Source: Silurus meridionalis (Eukaryota > Chordata > Actinopteri > Siluriformes > Siluridae). From it: 64,000 nucleotides of DNA. The translations under genes were made by a program, and so were the position numbers. A model generated the notes under the pieces. The model searched no databases and had not been told where the DNA came from. It saw nothing but the letters and a program-made list of their open reading frames with translations. Where the stretch lies: NCBI RefSeq assembly GCF_014805685.1, contig NC_060909.1, forward strand, positions 2,779,792 through 2,843,791, read 5' to 3'. Within the stretch, counting starts at the first letter, position 1. Every line of letters starts with the position of its first letter. Of the stretch, positions 1-11,400 are shown piece after piece.

Positions 1-235
1 TGGATGGGTGGATGGATGGGTGGATGAATGAATGGAATGAAGCAAGGATAGATAAATGGCTGAAATGAAGGAATAATGGATGTATTGAAGAAAGGATGAA
101 TGGGTGGAAGAAAGGATGGATGGCTGGATGGATAGAAAGAAGGATGGATTAATGAATGGATGGATGGATGGATGGAAGAAAGAATTAATGAATGAATAGA
201 TGGAATAGTATGATAGAAGGATGGTTGGAAGGGGA
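1..235. repeat. Degenerate GGAT/ATGG tetranucleotide tandem repeat
   Basis: The window opens inside a purine-rich tandem array built on ATGG/GGAT and AAGG variants, with many point changes. It is non-coding simple repeat. Confidence 0.9.
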
Positions 236-289
236 GTGGTAAAAGGTAATTAAGAATGCAGTACAATTGTGTATGTGTCTGTGCCAGTC

Positions 290-470
290 TAGACAGTCCA
301 GATGTTAGACTTATGATCGAAAGGTCATAAGTTTAAATCCCAGCTCCACCAAGCTGCCACTCCTGGACCCTCAACCAAGGCCCCTAACCCTCTCCTGTCC
401 ATTGTATAAATAAATTCATTACAAGTGGCTTTTGATTTGGGTGTCTACTAAACTCTGTAAATGTAGGCAG
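290..470 (+). mobile_element. tRNA-derived SINE copy (family A), degraded
   Basis: This segment has an 'AGGTCATAAGTTTAAATCC' box-B-like stretch, then 'CACCAAGCTGCCACT' and a 'CCCTAACCCTCTCC' run. The same order recurs about a dozen times in the window, always with the tRNA-like promoter half first. The pattern fits a tRNA-derived fish SINE of the Mermaid/HE1 style; the family name is recalled, not searched. Confidence 0.6.
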
Positions 471-579
471 ATCTTTAAAATTTTAGCCGGAATAGAGACG
501 TCTAGACGTCTGGGGTAAAACGAATTCTCTTATTACGGAGACGGGACACTGAAGTGAAATGTTATTTATGGGCTTTCAG

Positions 580-636
580 GGTGGACAGATCAGTAGCCGA
601 GGCGTCAAGGACAAGAACATTGTGTCCAGCTATTAG
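580..636 (+). CDS. Possible last coding exon of an unidentified upstream gene
   Basis: A pyrimidine-rich tract ending in TTTCAG at 579 precedes a 57-nt open stretch that reads GGQISSRGVKDKNIVSSY and then TAG at 634-636. Codon choice looks coding-like, and an AATAAA lies downstream at 1100-1105. I do not recognise the protein. If real, it is the C-terminus of a gene that starts to the left of this window. A chance open stretch behind a chance acceptor is an equally fair reading. Confidence 0.25.
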   Translation, partial: GGQISSRGVKDKNIVSSY

Positions 637-1187
637 TTTTCTCATATTCCTTGTTGCTTAGCAGCATCCCAACACCTTCTGCACTACACTTATCAGAAGA
701 TCTGGTTGGGTGGGATTCTGGGAAACCAGCACATGACACGACCTTGCTGAGGCTGCTGATGGATTGATGTTTTGTCCACTTTCTTTTGTATAATGAGGTC
801 AGGAGTGAGCCGGATGCATTGCTGTTGTGACCTTGGCTCAGGTTATCACTTACTTCAGCACCTGGTTTTTCAAGTTCACTGCACTCCGGGGTCTCCTCTG
901 ATGAACGCCGTTTCCTTCTTCAGAAGTCTGAGTGTGAAGTAAACTATTTCCCGATTTATGTCCTGTGTCCCGAAGTGCTGCAGACTTTGTTACACGTTTG
1001 TCATCCGGTCTTTATAAACACCATGGTGCATGGCGGTTTACACTGACTTATTTTTCTAAGAGGAGCAGATCAGGACTTTCTAGGAACCTCCAAAAGCTGA
1101 ATAAATGCATGATTATTAATATTGCGTTATCAGCATTAAATACAGTAAAGTCTGAGCAACTGCACCATGTCCTTAACTATTATAATG

Positions 1188-1315
1188 AAGTTGTAGCTCA
1201 GTAGTTAAGGCTCTGGGTTACTCTTCGGGGGTCCAAGCCCCAGTATCTTGCACTCTTAACTATTTGTGCTCTAGGGGGCGCTGTTTAATGACTGACCCTG
1301 CTTTCTGAACAAATA
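1188..1315 (+). mobile_element. tRNA-derived SINE copy (family A)
   Basis: It starts with 'TAGCTCAGTAGTTAAGGC', a tRNA A-box-like sequence, followed by a B-box-like 'GGTCCAAGCCCC' and the family body ending near 'GCTGTTTAATGACTGACC'. It resembles the copy at 14960-15105. Confidence 0.65.
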
Positions 1316-2013
1316 CGCAAAAAAAAATTAACGTTAATAAGGGCCCCAGAGCAACGTCCCTCAACTTTCAGGTGTATAAATGAGATAATTTTGTCATTCT
1401 GGATAAATGGCGTCTACCAAACCAAGCAAATGTGCATTTGCACCTTTCAATAAAGCGAATAAATACATAAAAAATGCAAAAGTTGAACGCAAATGAGTCA
1501 TCTAATATTAGCATGCCCCCCAAGACGTTTGCTCTGAAACCGCCGGTTACCACGTGGCATCATCTTCCACTTGACATTCAGCGGTTTGTGGTAAATTATA
1601 CACGTTTCGCTCTGCGCCTTCGAGAAAAGTCTTTCCCTATAATGTTACTCCCGAAATGTTTTTCTGTTCCCTTTGCCTCCCTGAATGACCTCAGAACTCG
1701 GGAAGGAGCAGCATTCCTGCGTGTTTTTTTTTCCTCAACTTGTTTTCCAGCAGTTAATCCGAATCGAGTTGAAAGCCTTCAGCTTTATCTCTTTATCTCA
1801 TTACGACCAAAACACTCGCCTCCTACTGCACACTAACGCTGTTCACGCTACGTTGTAATTACAGGGGGAGTGCGCTGGTGTTGTGTAACTCTATTTCTCT
1901 GTTTCTGTGGTTTATTTGTGATTTTTTTTGCACTGATCTCTTCACACAGACCCCAAGATACCCATCTACAATATGTATATTAACACCATTAACACTTTTT
2001 GATGTTTTTTCAG

Positions 2014-2055
2014 ATCTACAAAGGAGATGAGAAGGTACAGACCAAGGCCAGGTGA
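2014..2055 (+). CDS. Exon-like segment of unknown gene
   Basis: A T-rich tract ending in CAG at 2013 precedes codons reading IYKGDEKVQTKA. The segment either splices out at AG|GTGATG (2051/2052) or stops at TGA, 2053-2055. It starts in the same phase (0) as the candidate exon at 580-636, so the two could be alternative terminal exons of one gene. No protein is recognised. Confidence 0.2.
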   Translation: MYKGDEKVQTKAR

Positions 2056-2384
2056 TGCTTGTACTCTAGATGAAGCATTTCTTTCTACATAATCGCACTA
2101 GTATTGTGGAGGATAAATGGTCTTAAGATGCTCATGTGTTTCCTATTTCATGATTCGCACCCTGTCCTGTCGTGGTGTTTACACATATTTTGACACAAAA
2201 CACAGGGGAAACCATCTGTTTTGCTCGATGGGCTTCCGCACTGCATGTTTTTACAGCTACCATGCAGCTGTTCTGTAGTTCAACCATCAGCTGACGAATC
2301 GTCCGAGACGAAATTCCCGCTCGCTCCGAGTTTATCGACCAACGTGTCTTTTAATACGATTTTTTTTAAAAACGTGTGCTCCCT

Positions 2385-2590
2385 GCCAAAAGTATTCGCC
2401 CGACGTCTCCAGTCGTACATGCTTCTTCTCCAAATCGTTGCCTGCGAGTTTGAAGATTGTGTATTTGATTACGGTGATGTGAACTTTTCCATTCGTTCCA
2501 ACTAGGAGACCCAAACCTGCTCCAGCCTGACGATGCTCTTGTGCACATAGTCGGCTTCATGACGATATGCTTTACATGGTGGTGACGGTG
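2385..2590 (+). mobile_element. Tc1-like transposon fossil (family T)
   Basis: This contains recognisable pieces of the commonest fossil in the window: 'AAAGTATTCGCC', 'AGGAGACCCAAACCTG' and 'TGTGCACATAGTCGGC'. In better copies the same region encodes the 'QHDNAPVH' part of a Tc1-type DDE transposase. It is heavily mutated and non-coding. Confidence 0.6.
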
Positions 2591-2639
2591 GTGTTAAGGG
2601 CCGTCTATCATCCCAGAGATTCCTCAAGTCTGTGTTCGG

Positions 2640-2935
2640 CTCATGGCTTTCTGTCTTAGCTAATCTTGCTGGAGTCCCAACCTGCACCCTGATCACACCG
2701 TACAGTGTCTTTAATCCTTATCCTTATTCTGAAGTACCACTGACCAGTGTTCCTGTCCCTGGTCCTCTCCTCGGATCTGCCCGATTCATCCTGACGCTCT
2801 ACCACTTCGATTGGAGACTTGGATTCTGTGCATATAAAGATGGTTCCACATAAACAGCCTAAAGATTCATGAGGTTCCTGAGCAACGCAAAAAACCTTGA
2901 GAATGGATTTGAGCTGTAATTAATATCAACATGCT
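2640..2935 (+). mobile_element. Dispersed repeat family R, partial copy
   Basis: It shares 'GATGGTTCCACATAAACAGC', 'AAGATTCATGAGGTTCCTGA' and flanking sequence with the copies at 11650-12035, 24570-25060 and 53215-53500. The family's 3' part carries 'GAGTTTTTCCTTGCCACAG' and 'CTGCTTTGAGACAATGTC', with A-rich or TTGAC tails, which suggests a retroposed element. I cannot assign a formal family. Confidence 0.55.
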
Positions 2936-3234
2936 ACAATGGTTCAGGATCACAGGTAGCATATAAGTATATAGTAAATGGGGACTAAATGTGGAATGGG
3001 ATCACATACCAACCTTATAGCAGTCAGGTCTCCACAAAGTGTTCACCATGTAGTGTTTATATTCCACAGAGACTCCAGGGTGCAAACACTACCTCAGTTA
3101 CCTCCAAAATATATAAATATGTGGTTATGAATGCGGTGTTGAGTCACCTAGGAATATATACTCTATGTGAACTTCGAGCCGCTTAGGTTGTTGACCCTAT
3201 CAGACCTGCGGGTACTTCAGCATAGGGTGGATGT

Positions 3235-3727
3235 TTGTCTGTGAGTCTAAACATCTAATCTTAACCCTGCATTAGATCAGGCCTGGAGGAATGCTCGTGC
3301 ACCGGACAGTGTGTATCGTGTGCATGTCGGGTTTACAAACCCTTACTGTTAACATCCACAGTTTATAAACTGGCAGACGTGTGTGGCTGCTGTTGAGATG
3401 ATTAATGCATTTCTGTTAAGACTAAATAAAACTCTGCATTTTTCAAAGTCATGTAGTCATTCGAATGGCAGGATGTTGAGGACTGGTGCCGTTGGCTCTT
3501 CCTGCTCATAGATAATGCAGTTGGAATATCAGAGTGAGTTCAGTGATACGACGTCTGCTTTCGTTATCCATATCTTTTCTGTCTGTTTCTTATCGTTAAG
3601 CCAAGACAGGGATGGAACTTGACCACGCCCAGACTTCCTTTTCCACTACTTTGGGACCATGTAACTGTCAACAAGACTTTGATAAAAAAAACTATATGAG
3701 AACTGTATGATTCTTATATAATCGTAT
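3235..3727. other. Unassigned intergenic sequence
   Basis: No exon, RNA gene or recognised repeat is seen in this stretch. Confidence 0.6.
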
Positions 3728-3990
3728 ATATTTTGTGGACACCTGATCATAAGATCGGCGTGTGCTTCTATTTATTATTCTATTTAATACCACATTTAGT
3801 CCCCATTTTCATAGAGTTAAAGAGCTCGATAGCAGGCCATTTAGGATCTTCCACACAATTCCAAACAGTGTAAAGCAGATCTTCATTGAGTTGCTTTGTG
3901 CACACAGGCATTGTCATGCTGGAACAGACGTCCAATCGTGTGCCTCAAAGTTTGTGGTAAGTTGGTGTAAGTTGCAAATGTTCCAATTGA
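3728..3990 (-). mobile_element. Tc1-like fossil (family T), antisense
   Basis: It begins with 'TGTGGACACCTGATCATAAG' and runs through 'CCACATTTAGTCCCC', 'GTAAAGCAGATCTTCAT' and 'CATTGTCATGCTGGAACAG', the reverse complement of a Tc1-type transposase C-terminal region. Internally deleted, with no open frame. Confidence 0.7.
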
Positions 3991-4004
3991 ACTTCCAAAA
4001 AGCT

Positions 4005-4643
4005 AAAAAAAAAAAAAAAACAGCATTTTTACAGCATTTTAGGCTGTTGTTTTTTTTAGTACGTTTTTTTTTTTCAATTTAATTTATTTATTTATTCGAA
4101 ACATTTTCAATATTATTTAAAACATTTTCAGTCGATCACAAAGGACATTAAATGCCTTTGAATTTATATTTCATATCTCACATCCACGATACGACGATCA
4201 GTGAAAGGCTTCGACCACCTTCATAGAAATGGAAAAAACAGGACAAAAATTAAAGAGCAAAAAATGAAAAAATTGTTCTTTGTATAATATGCAATAAAAA
4301 AGAATTTAAATACTTTTATTTGTTCATATATTTATTTAATTATTCATTCGTCCATTCATATACGGTATAATCAAACAATAGAAAATAGAACTGACAAGAA
4401 ATCAGAGAACAAAAATGTAAATAAAATGATCAAATAGAATTTATGCAGTTTGATAAATGATTATTGTATATGCAGATGTGCAGATGTGCAGTTAATGTAA
4501 ATGAAATATTAAATAATTTATTATTGCTATATAGAGTTTGTGCTTTCTTTTCTGAACAACTCGTGTTAGTCACAGAAACATATTAATGTGATCTGCTTTC
4601 AAATTATGCATTTTCCCAATACAGCCTATGCCTGAGACTCTCC

Positions 4644-4688
<45 letters not shown>

Positions 4689-5204
4689 CAACTATGACAT
4701 GAATGTTGATCTGAAAAGGCGTCAGGATTACGAGATGAAACATGGGCTCTGTGCTCGTGTTGAAACAGTCAGCTCCCCTGAGACGCCTGGGTTGGAGGTG
4801 GTTTGGAGGTGAAGGGAGGTGATGGGTGATGTTTGCACATTATTGAAAGGATTCTGTTCCTGGAGTCAGAAGGTGAGGACAGCTGTCAGTGTCGGAGGAT
4901 TAGTAATGCAGACAAACCAGGTCTCTATACACGGGAGAAGAAATGACAGACTGTCTTGGATTGCTCCACTTGGATTGTGGAGCTTCTAGTTAGTTAGTTC
5001 AGTGTCAGGAAGAATTCGGATTGACACCTGGGGGGGAAATTACATTTTCTTCACTTTCGTCATCACTTCATCACTTCATCACTTTTGGAACTAAGCTCTA
5101 TTTACAGCAGCTGTAGTAAAGTGTGATCAATGCAGGCACGTTCCTGTAAAATAAAAAAGGAAGCAATATTCTACCATATTAGACCATTCTAAACTACAGT
5201 ATAA
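4005..5204. other. AT-rich intergenic DNA with an (AC)n microsatellite
   Basis: 4005-4620 is A/T-rich with no gene. A clean (AC)n run occupies 4644-4685. 4690-5200 is more complex sequence with no recognised gene or repeat. Confidence 0.65.
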
Positions 5205-5590
5205 AAACAAAAATCTGTGGACACGATCATTCCACATTTACCTTCCATTTGCTCCTATAATAACCTCCATTCTTGTTGTCATGGAAGATGTTCCACTCGA
5301 TTTTGTGGAGATTTGTGCTCATTCAGACACACATAGGTGATAGTAAAGTCAGGTACTGATGTAGGTGAATAAGGTTCGAGCTTTGTAGCAGACCACTCAA
5401 GATCTTTCACTCCAACCCATGAAAAACATATCTTCAAGAAGCTGGCTTTGTGCACAGATGCATTATCATGCTAGAACAGGTTTGTATCTCCTAGTTTAAG
5501 TGAAGGGAAATTTTCAACTACAGCATCCAATAGACATTTTATACAATTGTTAACCTCAAAGTTACAGGTGTCACAGTACTTTTCTCCATA
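5205..5590 (-). mobile_element. Tc1-like fossil (family T), antisense
   Basis: The stretch 'TGGAAGATGTTCCACTCGAT', then 'TTGTGGAGATTTGTGCTCA' and 'GTGCACAGATGCATTATCAT' matches the antisense transposase region of this family. It is interrupted and non-coding. Confidence 0.7.
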
Positions 5591-5599
5591 TAATGTCTT

Positions 5600-5885
5600 G
5601 AGATTGATTTAATGCCCTGCACAGATTCAGAAGTCCTCATGCCAGACGCAGTGAAGGAGCCTCAAAACATAATGGAACCTCCTCCATGTGTCACAGTAGG
5701 CATCATCTTGTTTTCTTTGAAAGGTTTTTGCAAATGTCAACATGAAGCTGATTTCAAAAAAATATTTTTTTCTTCATCTTTCCACATTTGGAACAGTCCT
5801 CTGTTCAATGCCAGAGACATATTTTGCAGGAACTATCAAAAATCCATACCAATAGTTTTTCCGGGTCTGGTCCACTATTAGTGTT
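5600..5885 (-). mobile_element. Second Tc1-like fossil, different subfamily
   Basis: The phrase 'CTCAAAACATAATGGAACCT' followed by 'CCTCCATGTGTCACAGTAGG' is the antisense of the Tc1 transposase segment around the GG(S/T)VMVWG motif, diverged from the copies at 8786-10353 and 59945-60400. The 89-residue open frame over it is antisense and not a gene. Confidence 0.55.
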
Positions 5886-5985
5886 ATGTTTGTATGTTTC
5901 TATCCAGTACCCATCGGTAGATTGATCGGTTATCGGTAAGTACGATCCAACTTGGCTATCAGTTTTGGTAAAATCCACTCGACCT

Positions 5986-6219
5986 CTAGTTATTCTTTCG
6001 GCTTCTCCCGTTAGTTGTCGCTACAGCGGACCATCGCATGTCTGGATGACCTTCCTAATGCAACCCTCCCCATTTATCCGGGCTTGGGACTGGCACTAAG
6101 GCTTGTGCAACCCTAATGGCTGGGGTTGGTTCCCTGACCGGGGATCGAACCCGGGCCACAGCGGTGAGAGCGCCGCATCCTAACCACTAGACCACCAGGG
6201 AACTCAACCGCTAGTTATT
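5986..6219 (-). mobile_element. tRNA-Glu-derived SINE with exact target-site duplications
   Basis: Read on the minus strand, 6201-6130 is a nearly perfect 72-nt tRNA-Glu (anticodon CTC) body: 'TCCCTGGTGGTCTAGTGG' at the 5' end, 'GGTTCGATCCCCGGTCAGGG' at the 3' end, and pairing acceptor arms. It continues into a non-tRNA body to 5995. The terminal 'GGGAGAAGCCGAAAG' closely matches the 3' end of the RTE LINE at 50472-50975. The insert is bracketed by the 9-bp duplication CTAGTTATT (5986-5994 and 6211-6219). A retained tRNA head, a LINE-like tail and exact duplications identify it as a SINE and not a functional tRNA gene. Confidence 0.85.
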
Positions 6220-7266
6220 AACGTAGACTAATTAACTGTTAGATTCACCCACCAACCATATGCATAAGTTAGTAAATATTGATTTCAATAGCAATTAATA
6301 TGAAAAAGTTTTATTATGATAGTAATAATGCTCTTTAAATAAGCGATATATCTCTTGAAAAGCAAAACTTGTTTGTCTGTACGGTACAGAAGAAAGTAAT
6401 AAACTAATCTATTGTAACATAAACAATTTTATTTTATATTGAATACATTTTAAATCATAATAAAGTCTTCCAAATAATACCGGTAGTCACTAAGCTTGAT
6501 CATTTCTTGTTAAAGATCCCCCATTAAAGAAACCAAAAAATATGTGGCCGCTTACAGAAAAGAAGTTTGTGGACCTCTGATATAGAGCGATTGCCATTTG
6601 TGTGGTTTTGTGACTCATCTTCAGGACTTGGGATGTTAAGAACGGTATCAGTCTGAAATGTACTCACTGAGGAGCGTACAGATATTATAGCCTACACTCA
6701 CAAGCTGGAACAGGTCACGGGAGATGTGCCCAGGTGCCTCGGCAATCTCTCTCCTTGGAGAAACGCTTCAAGCACTTAGTCTTGTTTTTGCAAAAAAAAA
6801 AAAAGATAGACATGAGAACGCTCGGTGAGGGGCTGACGGGGAATTGAGGCTGATACGGTCTATTTTGAGAATGGTTTCCATGACTGGAGATCAGGCATGA
6901 CTGAGGATTTGCTGGAACAGCTGCCAGAAGCCTGCATGCTGGCCGTCAATTGTTGTGGTGTTTACGGGCAGGAGTGAAATATATCAGGCAGGCGGGTCAC
7001 TGATTTCTACAAATAGCGACTGAGTATCTAGAAAAACACAGATTTATAATAGTGCCCTTCCTTTGTCCTTTAGCTGATTAAAGTTTCTGGGAAGTCGAGA
7101 GTGGTATCTTGTGTGTCAGATTGAGTGTAGATCCTTCAACAGGAGACAAATGATAAAAGTTAACTTTGGTCATATATATTTATTGTCTTGAATTATTTTC
7201 CATTTTTTAATAATTGTACTTATAAAAATAATACTAATAATATGTATAATTATTATTATTATTGTA

Positions 7267-7300
<34 letters not shown>

Positions 7301-7371
7301 ACTGTATCTCAATTTTTTTATTGTTCATGATTCATGATTTTTTTATTTTTTTATTGCATTTTCATTTTATA

Positions 7372-7425
<54 letters not shown>

Positions 7426-7626
7426 CTGTATCTAGATATTTTTATTGATTATATATATATATAAAGTATATTATAAATGTCTTTATATAATTCATAAAAA
7501 AAATTATATATATTTTTACATACATTTTATGAATGAATTAATTATTTTTTAATTATTATTACTACTACTATTAAATTAGAGTTTCATTTCATTATAAAAA
7601 AAACCCTATTAAAAAAAAGGTTTTGA
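6220..7626. other. Intergenic DNA, AT-rich with (TTA)n arrays
   Basis: 6220-7150 has no recognised gene or repeat. From 7160 the sequence is strongly A/T-rich, with (ATT)n runs at about 7247-7297 and 7376-7422. Confidence 0.7.
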
Positions 7627-7760
7627 TGAATGCAATAATTTACAAAAAATGAATGCAATAATTTACAAATCTCATAAACTTACATTTTATTCACAATAAA
7701 ATATAAATAACATATCAAATGTTGAAAGTGAGACAAATGTCATGCCAAAGATTAGCTCAT
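7627..7760 (+). mobile_element. Fragment of the CCAATTCC-ended MITE
   Basis: 'GAATGCAATAATTTACAAAT' and the following 'ATTTTATTCACAATAAAA' and 'ATATCAAATGTTGAAA' match the interior of the two more complete copies at 31495-32075 and 45340-45870. Confidence 0.55.
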
Positions 7761-7784
7761 TTTGGATTTCATGATATCTACACA

Positions 7785-7998
7785 TTCCAAAAAAAGATCT
7801 TTCACTCCTACCAGTGTAAAGCAGATGTTCATGGAGCTGCTTTGTGCACAGGAGAATTGTCGTTCTGGAACAGGTTTGGGTCTCCTAGTTTAGGTGAAGG
7901 GAATTCAAACATCCAATACAACTGTGTTTGTAGAGGAACCATATTTAACTGCAAAAGTTAGGTGTCCCAATACTTTTGTTAACGTAGAGTATCGACAC
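7785..7998 (-). mobile_element. Tc1-like fossil (family T), antisense
   Basis: 'AAAGATCTTTCACTCCTACC', 'GTAAAGCAGATGTTCATGGA', 'GTTTGGGTCTCCTAGTTTAG' and the terminal 'GTGTCCCAATACTTTTGTTA' identify this decayed copy. Confidence 0.7.
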
Positions 7999-8144
7999 CT
8001 CGCACCTTTACTTAATGGTTAAATTACACCGTTTGAACAGGGCGTGTTTAGTAGTGGACGGGTTGCCAGATTCGTAAGTTCTACTCCCCAAAACAAATGT
8101 GTGTAATCACGTGCTGTAAAGAAATCTCATTCATGGCTTGTCCC

Positions 8145-8151
<7 letters not shown>

Positions 8152-8200
<49 letters not shown>
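8152..8200. repeat. (CT)n microsatellite
   Basis: About 49 nt of perfect CT dinucleotides. Confidence 0.97.
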
Positions 8201-8204
<4 letters not shown>

Positions 8205-8524
8205 TTTGGTAAGAGAAAATAAAAAACCTGAAGCAAACCCATGTGGAAACAAAGAGAACATACACACAAACTTCGTGCAGATCTGAACCCAGGGTCAGAA
8301 TTGAATCAAACAGGGGACCTGAAGGTCTAAGACAGCAACATCATGCTGTTGGTGGATGTGATTATCGTTAAAGTGCTAATCTCATGCTTAAATATGACTC
8401 CAAAAAAAACCTCCTCCTTCAGTTTTACTTGAGAACTGAAAATCAAATGCAAAAATACTGATCTATGAAAACTATTATTAATTATGTGATTTAATATTCC
8501 CTTCTCCTAAGCATCAGCCAGATC

Positions 8525-8640
8525 GAAGGAAGTGGTATAATTCTGATTAGAAGGTCATGAGATCAAATCCCAGCACCACCGAGCTGTCCAGCTGGGCCCT
8601 TGAGTAAGGCCCTTGAGTTGTTTTGGATGACACACAGTCA
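8525..8640 (+). mobile_element. tRNA-derived SINE copy (family A), partial
   Basis: 'AGAAGGTCATGAGATCAAAT' is a box-B-like segment, followed by 'CAGCACCACCGAGCTG' and 'GGGCCCTTGAGTAAGGCCC' as in the other family A copies. Confidence 0.7.
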
Positions 8641-8785
8641 AAGACTCCTTAGAAATGTTGAAAATCTATTCCAGCAATGAAGTAGAAACACTTCCATATT
8701 CATTTCATATTGAGTTCTATTTCATGCGTCAAAAATATGGAGTTCATTGTATTTTCATTTCTTTTTATTGCAATCTTGTGCTATA

Positions 8786-10353
<1,568 letters not shown>

Positions 10354-10539
10354 TATGTAGGTGATGAGGCTGCGGCTACAGTGAAAGGAGCCGCGTTGAA
10401 TTGAGTTTACCAGGTTGTTTTTTTTTAATAATGCCATTGTCATTCTGATGGCTTCTGTAGCCGTGGTATAATAATTATGCATTAAGAGGTGGATTTGTTC
10501 AGGTAGAACACCACTGAAGGTATAGGTGTGTAGGTGTGG

Positions 10540-11380
10540 GCCGCCACTTTAAGGGAATGGTGAAACCGGTGTTATCTGGCAACCCGGAGTGGAGCCGAGT
10601 AGCAGTGAGCGGAGTTTCAGGTGAGGAGCGGCGGCGCTCTGAGTTCCTCACTGCAGGTAAACGTGCACGGAATACACGTTGGTGAAATCCTTTGGAAGAG
10701 CTGGGTGTCTTTATTACTGCTTTATGAACTTTTTTCTACCTGTTAAAACCGTTTTGGTACAGAACTTGTACGGAGCAGGTTGCATTTCAACAATGAACAT
10801 CTGTAAGTGATAGTTCTATTTCATACAGATGTGTTCTGTATTAGCATTGAATTGAATTGTGTTGATGTTAACCAATTTCTTCAATTCCTCAGATCCATAC
10901 AGCACAACACACCCTCCAGCTAAGGAGAATTAAAGCACCACTAGATTCGGAAGGAGATCTGTTGGTGGTCCTGATGCCAAGTTCTCCTCTCCTGCTCCAT
11001 CTGGTGTTTTCCACTGATCAGCTGCTTGCTGTCATGGGGAGTTGAAGCTGGACTGGTTTAGACCGACTGGAAGAAGAGCACCTGGCACTTTTATACCTTC
11101 TAAAAAACCTAGAATGATTTCCTCCTAAATACTTGGTTGCACACCGCCCCCTGTTTTGGATCTTCTACATTCATGTACACCCTCAGATGCTGGACTGAGA
11201 AGATGTTGGACTTTCGGTCCAACCGAACACCAAGAAACGTGTTTATGGATGCGTTATGGATGTAATGTTTTTGGTGGAGAAGAAACACCATCCCATGATC
11301 CTGCAATTCTCTGAACTTCTAACCGATGTTTGATGTGTAGAAGATTAATGACATTGTGATTGACCTGCCAAGGAGCTAGG
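10540..11380 (+). promoter_or_regulatory. adamtsl5: Candidate promoter and 5' untranslated exons of adamtsl5
   Basis: The stretch 10550-10665 is locally GC- and CpG-richer than its surroundings and ends in possible splice donors (TTTCAG|GTGAGG and CTGCAG|GTAAAC). A possible acceptor (ATTCCTCAG) lies near 10892, and the region runs into the exon holding the proposed start codon. No TATA box or mapped start site can be claimed. A promoter here is inferred from position and composition. Confidence 0.35.
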
Positions 11381-11400
11381 ATGCCAAAACAGGACTGCAG
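11381..11400 (+). CDS. adamtsl5: adamtsl5 coding exon 1 (start codon, 20 nt)
   Basis: ATG at 11381 encodes MPKQDC plus AG of the next codon, then splices at GTAAGT. An in-frame TGA lies upstream at 11357-11359. Its phase joins exactly to the signal-peptide exon (AG|G, Arg). The choice of this exon rests on the phase match and the strong donor. Confidence 0.55.

Noticed and set aside
1474..1836. 120-codon open frame near the left edge
   Set aside because: No domain, no coding-like conservation, and no splice or initiation context worth trusting.
6130..6201. Functional tRNA-Glu gene
   Set aside because: The tRNA body is nearly intact, but it is fused to a SINE body and LINE-like tail and bracketed by target-site duplications, so it is a retroposon head.
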